Source: UBA1494_A sp963973975
Lineage (GTDB): Bacteria; Bacteroidota; Bacteroidia; Flavobacteriales_E; Vicingaceae
Reading direction: 5' to 3'
Assembly (NCBI GenBank): GCA_963973975.1
Contig: CAXBCF010000036.1
Span: forward strand, 1 to 15,955
DNA length: 15,955 bases
The notes under the pieces are model-generated. The model was not told the DNA's origin. It worked only from the letters and a program-made list of their open reading frames with translations, and did not search any database. The position numbers and the translations under genes are program-made. How positions within the stretch are numbered: the first letter of the stretch is position 1; each line of letters starts with the position of its first letter. This document shows, in pieces, positions 8,163 through 13,560 of this stretch.

Positions 8163-8192
8163 GGCCGGTAGTTCATTTATGAATTACCGGCC
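8163..8192 (-). terminator. Intrinsic terminator of the T9SS surface-protein gene
   Basis: GGCCGGTAGTTCAT (8163-8176) pairs with ATGAATTACCGGCC (8179-8192) through 14 positions with one G-T wobble and a very tight loop. Reading on the minus strand, the stem is followed by TTTTTTATTG (8153-8162 complement). It lies 31 bp after the stop codon of the gene ending at 8224. On the plus strand no T-run follows, so it acts in one direction only. Confidence 0.9.
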
Positions 8193-8223
8193 CCACCAAT
8201 CAATAGAAGAAAAATTTAGTTTT

Positions 8224-10857
8224 TTACTGCTTCACCACTTTTAAATTAGCCTGCTCACCATTTTGGTTGGTGAGTTGTATGAAATAAATACCTGCATCTC
8301 CTTCTAAATCTAATCTCAAATGATTTTGGTTAACATAGTGTCGATTCATGACTAATTGCCCGTGAATAGTAAAAACTTTTAATTGTAAACTAGATTGGAG
8401 CTTTGCTAGTTCAATGTTCAACTGACTACTTGTGGGGTTAGGATAGGCTTTCAGTGAGTTCTGAAAAGTTTGTTTTTCTAAACCAACAGGAAAGAAAGGT
8501 ATGCAATCTGAGGTGTCTCGGCAGCCTGACTGCGATACAATTACAGCGTAGCTTCCTACACTAATTGGGTTGAAAAAATTGCGATTTTCACCTGCAAGCA
8601 ACTGTCCAGTTTGGCAGTTTAACCATTGATAGCTATCACCATAGCTTGTTGTTTTTAGCTGATTACTTAATAAATTTATAATTGTTGGTTTCGCACTATA
8701 GGTATGTAAGCTATCAATTATACTAAACGTACTGTAATAAAGTGTATCATATTGAGGTTTGAACTTCCCGCTACCTTGCGCATAAGTAACTACAAAGTCT
8801 CTTTCCTCTACTCTATATGCTGATTTTACTACACAAACACTCGCAGGCATTTGAAAAGTATTTACCGTGGTTGTACCTCTTAAAAACCAATTCGATTCAT
8901 CGCTTATATCAACAGATTCAATAGAATCACATTGCCAAATATAATAACGGGTAAATGATTTATAAAAAAATTGAGAACTTGAGTTAAATTGTAATGGTTT
9001 TGAGTTATTCCAATTAAGAATAATCGTTGTACGATCAATACTCGAAGGCTTGGCATCCAATTCAATCACTTGTAAGGGTTCTGAGAAGTTTGACTCTCCC
9101 TCAGCTTTACACCCTGAAACAGTGTTCATTCTAAAATACCAATCTCGACCTGGTATTTTTCTTAAAATATTAGGGCCATTAGCAGGATTTCCTCCAATAG
9201 GAAGATAAACAGCATAAGCTGTTTGAGCGCTATTCGCATAAACTCTTAAATCATTTTCAATATAAGTTGCTCCAAATCTTGGAGGGTCTCCATTAAGTTG
9301 AGTCGTTGCCTGAACTTTATACCGATCAAAAGAATTTGCAGAATCTACAGGTGGAACCCACTGATAAGTTATATTTCCATCTAGTCCAACAGATGCGCCT
9401 CTCATAATAGGAGCATCAAGTGGTGGTGTATCTTTAACTTTTAAGGTAATTGTTAAATAGTTTACTGCTGGTAAAGGACAATGATCGTCGCTCACTCTAA
9501 AAATAAAATTAAAAATTGACTCATCCGACCCATTGTTATTGAATTTATTAGAAATTAAACTACAATCAGTTTTCCAAACAAATTCAGTGGAAACAATGCT
9601 TAGCCCCTCAAATACATATTTATTTAATGTAGAATCAAAAATAGGGGCTTGCTGCTGAAGGTAAGCACAAGAAGTGATTGTATCATTACTCCCATACTTG
9701 CTTATTGAGCAATTTAATAAAGAATTACTACTTCTATCCGGACTAAATAGCAGTCCTTCGGGCACTACTTTAATAAATTGACTGTCTGCATCAATAAATT
9801 GCAATGGGAGTCTAATTTCTTCTCCTGCAAACACTGTAATTACTGTATCGGTTTTTGGTAAACCATTGATAAAAGTCTGAGGTGTGGAGTTAAAAGTAAC
9901 AATTGGCGATATTGGACAATCAATAACAATAATTGGAAACTCTCTAAAAACAGATGCAATCTTCGTTCCTTCTCTCCATGAATCTGCACGATATACTATT
10001 AAAAATTTTTCGGTTCCAGCACCACTAAAAATCCCCAATTCATGGATACCTGAAATGGGGTTTAAAGAAGATGGGATGTTTAAAATATTAAATGATTGAT
10101 CTGGAGTAGGGTTGTTATAAGCATAGCCAGGTGCATAACCCAACGTATCCGGATCATTTTGTGGTAGATTTAGAGCGTATGACCATGAGAAAGAGATGGA
10201 ATCTAAATCTAAATCTGTTACACTTTGGTTTAATCTAACTTTATTTCCTCTACAAACTGCTGATGCAGGGCTAGAAATGAACTGAGGTGAATGATCAATA
10301 CAAGGATTTACATTTTCTCTATTTTTTGTTGGAAACATAATGGCACGCAATAGCATCGATTTTCCTCGTGCAGCTGTTTGACCATTTAGCATGTTTCCAG
10401 GTCTACAGCATGGTGATTGCCAATAAAAAGTCCACCCCCTATTAGGAGGAATACCAGACAAAGTAATTGGGTCAGAGGTAAAATAAAAAGCCTGAAGAGT
10501 TCCTTGGTCTCTATTGGCACAAGAAAAGCCTGTTCCCTGTAAGTTACAAGGAAGTGCTATTTCTCCGTTATTTTCGCTTAACCACCTTGTTGAATCAGGT
10601 TTCATGATAATAGAATTGATTGGCTGACCAAATGCATTTCTTGGTAATGATCCTCCAACTATATCAATCGTTTGGTTATTAAATCCGAATCCTGCTGTAT
10701 ACCCACCACAATCTCTATATACAGTCATAAAGAATCGGTATTGGTTATTGGACGGCCCATCACATTTCCAAGTAATCTCTCCACCAACCATGTGAGTGGC
10801 ATTGGAAGAAAAAGTTAATAAGAAAGAGCAAAATAAGAGAAGTAGTAATTTTTTCAT
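8224..10857 (-). CDS. Large secreted cell-surface protein with type A T9SS sorting domain
   Basis: The start is placed at the ATG 10855-10857 (877 residues), because MKKLLLLLFCSFLLTFSSNA is a classic signal peptide; an upstream in-frame ATG at 10881 would put eight polar residues in front of it. The mature protein starts with THMVGGEITWKC, a segment seen at the head of many Bacteroidota surface proteins of gliding-associated type. The middle is beta-rich with paired cysteines, and a stretch near residues 480-600 (PPLDAPIMRGASV to RDWYFRMNTVSGC) looks like a fibronectin III-type domain. The last 75 residues contain YPNPTSSQLNIEL and end GIYFIQLTNQNG...KVVKQ, typical of the type IX sorting domain that is cleaved on export to the outer surface. 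Adhesin or matrix roles are plausible; the specific function is unknown. It is monocistronic at its 3' end, with a strong terminator. Confidence 0.9.
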   Translation of the reverse strand: MKKLLLLLFCSFLLTFSSNATHMVGGEITWKCDGPSNNQYRFFMTVYRDCGGYTAGFGFNNQTIDIVGGSLPRNAFGQPINSIIMKPDSTRWLSENNGEIALPCNLQGTGFSCANRDQGTLQAFYFTSDPITLSGIPPNRGWTFYWQSPCCRPGNMLNGQTAARGKSMLLRAIMFPTKNRENVNPCIDHSPQFISSPASAVCRGNKVRLNQSVTDLDLDSISFSWSYALNLPQNDPDTLGYAPGYAYNNPTPDQSFNILNIPSSLNPISGIHELGIFSGAGTEKFLIVYRADSWREGTKIASVFREFPIIVIDCPISPIVTFNSTPQTFINGLPKTDTVITVFAGEEIRLPLQFIDADSQFIKVVPEGLLFSPDRSSNSLLNCSISKYGSNDTITSCAYLQQQAPIFDSTLNKYVFEGLSIVSTEFVWKTDCSLISNKFNNNGSDESIFNFIFRVSDDHCPLPAVNYLTITLKVKDTPPLDAPIMRGASVGLDGNITYQWVPPVDSANSFDRYKVQATTQLNGDPPRFGATYIENDLRVYANSAQTAYAVYLPIGGNPANGPNILRKIPGRDWYFRMNTVSGCKAEGESNFSEPLQVIELDAKPSSIDRTTIILNWNNSKPLQFNSSSQFFYKSFTRYYIWQCDSIESVDISDESNWFLRGTTTVNTFQMPASVCVVKSAYRVEERDFVVTYAQGSGKFKPQYDTLYYSTFSIIDSLHTYSAKPTIINLLSNQLKTTSYGDSYQWLNCQTGQLLAGENRNFFNPISVGSYAVIVSQSGCRDTSDCIPFFPVGLEKQTFQNSLKAYPNPTSSQLNIELAKLQSSLQLKVFTIHGQLVMNRHYVNQNHLRLDLEGDAGIYFIQLTNQNGEQANLKVVKQ

Positions 10858-10959
10858 GGTTAAGCAGCTTAATTGATTCATTTGTAAGACGGCAATATAA
10901 ACATTTAGTTGCTTTTAAGACTATTTAACATAAACTTTAACAAAAAAGAATCTTGGTAA

Positions 10960-11562
10960 TTAATCCTCTTTTCTTTTAATTTCCTTCCATGTTTGATATA
11001 AACTTTCTTGTGATGGTCTGTCTTTTGGAATAGTCCTTAAAGGTTCAACTGCTTCCCATTCTTTTTTCATTTCAGCTGGAAGTTGTTGGTACAAAGTTGT
11101 TCCTTTGGTTTTCCAAGCAATCATTTCATCGCTCACTTCTTTTATTTTCTTTGCAGGATTTCCAACAATTAATGAACGCCTTTCAAAAATGGCTTTAGCT
11201 TTCACAAAAGATAGGGCGCCAATAATGCATTCATCGCCAATGATAGCATCGTCCATTATTACACTGTTCATTCCAACCAATACATTCTTGCCAATCTGTG
11301 CACCATGAATAATCGCTCCGTGTCCAATGTGCGCACCTTCTTGCAAACGCACTTCAACACCGGGAAACATGTGAATGGTACAATTTTCTTGAACATTGCA
11401 CCCATCCTCAATTACTATTCCACCCCAATCTCCGCGTATTGCCGCCCCAGGACCTATGTAAACATCTTTACCAATAATTACATTGCCACTTACCGCAGCC
11501 TGTGGATGCACAAAAGCAGATGGATGAACGACGGGGATGAAGTTTTTGAATTTATAAAACAT
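10960..11562 (-). CDS. paaY: PaaY, hexapeptide-repeat thioesterase/gamma-carbonic-anhydrase-like protein
   Basis: The 200-residue protein is a left-handed beta-helix trimer of the gamma-carbonic anhydrase family. The metal-binding histidines H64, H81 and H86 are present (TIHMFPG, HIGHGAIIHG). The segments LVGMNSVIMD, SFVKAKA, LIVGNPAKKIKE, AWKTKGTTLYQ and VEPLR match E. coli PaaY closely from memory, which separates it from general YrdA-like members. PaaY removes the CoA-bound dead-end product that forms when the phenylacetate ring-opening step fails, so it protects the pathway from CoA trapping. The paaZ gene in the same strand group supports the call. An E. coli-like C-terminal extension (residues 150-200) is present. 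Upstream, two four-helix-bundle genes separate it from the crotonase gene. Confidence 0.88.
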   Translation of the reverse strand: MFYKFKNFIPVVHPSAFVHPQAAVSGNVIIGKDVYIGPGAAIRGDWGGIVIEDGCNVQENCTIHMFPGVEVRLQEGAHIGHGAIIHGAQIGKNVLVGMNSVIMDDAIIGDECIIGALSFVKAKAIFERRSLIVGNPAKKIKEVSDEMIAWKTKGTTLYQQLPAEMKKEWEAVEPLRTIPKDRPSQESLYQTWKEIKRKED

Positions 11563-11565
11563 TTA

Positions 11566-11590
11566 AATTACGAATTTGTAAATTACGAAT
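11566..11590 (+). repeat. Left arm of a 25-bp perfect inverted repeat around a four-helix-bundle gene remnant
   Basis: This arm is the exact reverse complement of 11839-11863. It is built from two copies of aattacgaat separated by a short linker. It lies 4 bp upstream of the paaY start codon, so any paaY promoter must lie inside or beyond the inserted unit. Confidence 0.85.
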
Positions 11591-11618
11591 TACGAAACTA
11601 ACTACTTATTTCATTCTA

Positions 11619-11831
11619 CTATTTATAAGCTATTGAAATATTATGAAGAAAATCTTTTTCACTTTGACCTCCTAATGCTTCTTCAATATTTGCTGCAATA
11701 GAAGTTGCAGACCTCATAAACTGCTTAGTCAAAAGATATTCTTTCCTATTTTCTTGAATACTAAAGCAAAGCTTAACTGATTTTACTGCAAAAGCATAAC
11801 TTTTATCTCTTAGCGGATTATCTTCATTCAT
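11619..11831 (-). pseudogene. Truncated four-helix-bundle (S23/IVP-type) gene, internal deletion of the tandem copy
   Basis: The remaining 70 residues match the N-terminal 70 of the neighbouring gene at 11872-12231, with about 11 mismatches over some 210 bp counted by eye. After SIAYK the frame meets TAG TAG. The DNA then continues with the last bases of the neighbour (11607-11617 equals 11873-11883), so the copy is not simply cut short: a stretch equal to 11887-12020 of the intact gene is missing. The ends of that stretch share CTTTAT, and the loss of 134 bp is not a multiple of three, which explains the immediate stop. The lost part encodes the two C-terminal helices, including the conserved EARESHYW segment, so the product should not fold as a bundle. 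It remains possible that the short peptide is made. Confidence 0.85.
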
Positions 11832-11838
11832 TCAATTT

Positions 11839-11863
11839 ATTCGTAATTTACAAATTCGTAATT
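11839..11863 (-). repeat. Right arm of the 25-bp inverted repeat, between the two tandem four-helix-bundle copies
   Basis: The 25 bases are the exact reverse complement of 11566-11590. A 21-bp part of the same sequence in the same orientation occurs at 12254-12274, upstream of the intact copy. Each tandem unit therefore has this element on its 5' side, about 8 to 23 bp before the start codon. Confidence 0.85.
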
Positions 11864-11871
11864 CCCTATCC

Positions 11872-12231
11872 CTATTTCATTCTGCCCTTTATTGTTCTTT
11901 GAATTGAACCAAGAATTTTTAATAATTCTTCAATGTTTTGAATAAATTCATCTTTTATTTCCTCAGAAATTATTTCAACATCGAACATCAATCTCAACCA
12001 GTAATGAGACTCTCTAGCCTCTTTATAAGCAATTGAAACTTTATGAAGAAAATCTTTTTCATTTTGACCTCCTAATGCTTCTTCAACATTTGCTGCAATA
12101 GAAGTTGCAGACCTCATAAACTGCTTTTTCAAAAGATATTCTTTCCTATTTTCTTGAATACTAAAGCAAAGTTTAACTGATTTTACTGCAAAAGCATAGC
12201 TTTTATCTCTCAGCGGATTATCTTCTTTCAT
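11872..12231 (-). CDS. Four-helix-bundle protein (S23/IVP family, TIGR02436-like), intact copy
   Basis: The 119-residue length is normal for this family of small helical proteins. The hallmark is residues 36-56, with KQFMRSATSIAANVEEALGG, followed by EKDFLHKVSIAYKEARESHYW and a C-terminal helix with ELLKILGSIQRTI. Family members were first described inside intervening sequences of 23S rRNA genes in Leptospira and relatives, and the Avd protein of diversity-generating retroelements shares the fold; the function of stand-alone copies is unknown and nucleic-acid binding is likely given the basic surface. Here the gene lies between the crotonase gene and paaY on the same strand, followed by a damaged tandem duplicate. 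No rRNA and no reverse transcriptase gene are nearby. It appears unrelated to phenylacetate breakdown. Confidence 0.9.
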   Translation of the reverse strand: MKEDNPLRDKSYAFAVKSVKLCFSIQENRKEYLLKKQFMRSATSIAANVEEALGGQNEKDFLHKVSIAYKEARESHYWLRLMFDVEIISEEIKDEFIQNIEELLKILGSIQRTIKGRMK

Positions 12232-12253
12232 TCATTCAATTTATTAGTAATTA

Positions 12254-12274
12254 GTAATTTACAAATTCGTAATT
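12254..12274 (-). repeat. Third copy of the aattcgtaatt-type repeat, upstream of the intact four-helix-bundle gene
   Basis: These 21 bases are identical to positions 11843-11863 and are the reverse complement of part of 11566-11590. Another aattcgtaatt unit follows to 12281, directly before the crotonase stop codon at 12284-12286. The tandem units thus start and end with this repeat. Confidence 0.8.
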
Positions 12275-12283
12275 CGTAATTAT

Positions 12284-13036
12284 TTACGAGTATTTTGCCA
12301 AAATCTCTTTCGTATATTCACTCAACACCAATCTCCCACTTAGTTCTGCCCTTTTTTCCAACAACTCATCCCAATGGTTGCAGTTTTCCCAGAAAATTTG
12401 CTTTAATTCCTTTTGAGCCTCAGGATTTTTAGACAGCAAGTAATTTGCTAGGTCTTCTACTGCTTGATCTAATTCTTCAACAGAATCATAAACCTCAGCA
12501 AACAAGCCTTTATTCTTTGACCACTCAGCGTCGTAAAACTGGTCCGCATTGATGGTGATTTGACTCATAGCAGAAATGCCTATTTTTCGTTCCACTGCAG
12601 GGCCAACCACAAATGGCCCAATTCCAATATTCAACTCAGAAAGCTTAATGGCTGCAAATTTTGTCGCCATGCAATAATCTACTGCTGATGCAAGTCCCAC
12701 TCCACCTCCAACAGCTTTTCCTTGTACTCGACCAATAATGAATTTTGGACACTTTCTACAAGCATTTATTACTCTTGCAAAACCCATAAAAAACTCTTTC
12801 CCTGTCGTAAAATCGTTGATTGAAATTAATTCATCAAAGCTAGCTCCGGCACAAAAAGTACGATCACCTCCACTTTTTAGCACGATTACTTTTACAGCAG
12901 GATCTTTTCCTGCTTCTGTAATGGTCTCAGCCAACTTTTTTAAAATATCAGATGGCAATGAATTTTGTTTTGGATGAAAAAATTCTATCATTGCTAATCC
13001 GTTTGCTGCTTTCTCTATTGTTACGTATGATGACAT
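12284..13036 (-). CDS. Crotonase-superfamily protein (enoyl-CoA hydratase/isomerase), paa-linked
   Basis: The 250-residue protein has the crotonase fold. The oxyanion-hole elements are FCAGASFDEL (about 62-71) and GKAVGGGVGLAS (about 106-117). In the classic hydratase two glutamates act as acid and base. Here the second is present (E134 in KLSELNIG), but the position of the first is glycine (G114 in GGGVGLA), which suggests an isomerase or another reaction rather than simple hydration. Between paaZ and paaY, candidates are the PaaG-type 1,2-epoxyphenylacetyl-CoA isomerase, the PaaF hydratase, or a methylglutaconyl-CoA hydratase-like enzyme of leucine breakdown. The segment IGIGPFVVGPAVERKIG is shared, as far as I recall, by a Bacteroidota-specific subgroup, so no gene symbol is given. 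Confidence 0.9.
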   Translation of the reverse strand: MSSYVTIEKAANGLAMIEFFHPKQNSLPSDILKKLAETITEAGKDPAVKVIVLKSGGDRTFCAGASFDELISINDFTTGKEFFMGFARVINACRKCPKFIIGRVQGKAVGGGVGLASAVDYCMATKFAAIKLSELNIGIGPFVVGPAVERKIGISAMSQITINADQFYDAEWSKNKGLFAEVYDSVEELDQAVEDLANYLLSKNPEAQKELKQIFWENCNHWDELLEKRAELSGRLVLSEYTKEILAKYS

Positions 13037-13089
13037 GTTAATTTCTAGTTTTTAATTTTTAGTTTAGATTAAACGAATTAAGAATTTTT

Positions 13090-13104
13090 AAATTAAGAAT
13101 TAAG
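13090..13104 (+). repeat. 15-bp inverted-repeat partner of the attctta array across four-helix-bundle copy C
   Basis: aaattaagaattaag here is the exact reverse complement of 13543-13557 in the attctta array on the other side of the gene at 13110-13484. A further ttaagaatttt unit lies just left (about 13079-13089). The sequence is low in complexity, so the pairing is less telling than the 25-bp pair at 11.6 kb. Confidence 0.6.
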
Positions 13105-13109
13105 TTATA

Positions 13110-13484
13110 CTATGATTGAGTTTCCGATTTCAATTTGTTTTGTAAGGTTTTCTTAATAGATCCAAGAATTTTTAACAACTCATCGATATCTTTAAGCAAG
13201 TCGGCTTTGATTTTCAAATTTATCAACTCTAAATCACCAATTAATCGAATCCAATAATGCGACTCCCTTGCTTCTCTATAAGCTATTGTTAGTCGGTAAT
13301 AAAAATCTTTTTCAGAATGTCCCCCTATCGCTTCTTCAATATTTGCACCAATTGATGTTGCTGACCTTAGTAATTGTTTACTCAGAACATACTCCCCATA
13401 TTTTTTCTGAATTTCAAAACAATTCTTAGCTATTTTCAGTGAAAAAGCATAGCTTCTATCTCTTAAAGGATTATCTGTTTTCAT
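13110..13484 (-). CDS. Four-helix-bundle protein (S23/IVP family), divergent copy C
   Basis: The 124-residue protein shares the family core KQLLRSATSIGANIEEAIGG (about 41-60), the segment EKDFYYRLTIAYREARESHYW and ELLKILGSIKKTL with the copy at 11872-12231; overall identity is roughly half. It also shares the start DNPLRD-SYAF, so both probably descend from the same lineage of cassettes rather than from separate transfer events. It lies between paaZ and the crotonase gene on the same strand, 73 bp from each neighbour, with the attctta array on its 5' side and related inverted repeats on its 3' side. Function unknown; no frameshift or missing core residue was seen, so it is probably functional. 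Confidence 0.9.
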   Translation of the reverse strand: MKTDNPLRDRSYAFSLKIAKNCFEIQKKYGEYVLSKQLLRSATSIGANIEEAIGGHSEKDFYYRLTIAYREARESHYWIRLIGDLELINLKIKADLLKDIDELLKILGSIKKTLQNKLKSETQS

Positions 13485-13504
13485 AAAAGTTAACTAAATG
13501 AGAA

Positions 13505-13560
13505 ATTCTTAATTCTTAATTCTTAATTCTTAATTCTTAATTCTTAATTCTTAATTTCTA
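13505..13560. repeat. 7-bp tandem array (attctta), seven perfect copies plus one imperfect
   Basis: Seven exact attctta units occupy 13505-13553 and an altered eighth, atttcta, occupies 13554-13560. The last three bases of the eighth unit are the complement of the paaZ stop codon TAG, so the array begins right at the end of paaZ. Copy-number changes here would not alter PaaZ but would change the spacing to the four-helix-bundle start codon at 13484. Confidence 0.95.

Noticed and set aside
11619..11831. Simple frameshift of the truncated copy, with the rest of the gene readable in another frame
   Set aside because: The C-terminal coding DNA is absent: after the stop only 11 bp of the gene end remain, then unrelated AT-rich DNA. 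It is a deletion.
11619..13484. Diversity-generating retroelement, since Avd shares the four-helix-bundle fold
   Set aside because: No reverse transcriptase gene and no template/variable repeat pair with adenine-specific changes were seen. The near-identical copies are explained by a plain gene duplication.
11619..13484. Intervening sequences of 23S rRNA, the classic home of S23 proteins
   Set aside because: No rRNA-like sequence surrounds the genes; they lie between protein-coding genes of the paa group.
13505..13560. CRISPR-like regularly spaced repeat
   Set aside because: The 7-bp units follow each other without spacers and no cas gene is in the window; this is a simple tandem repeat.
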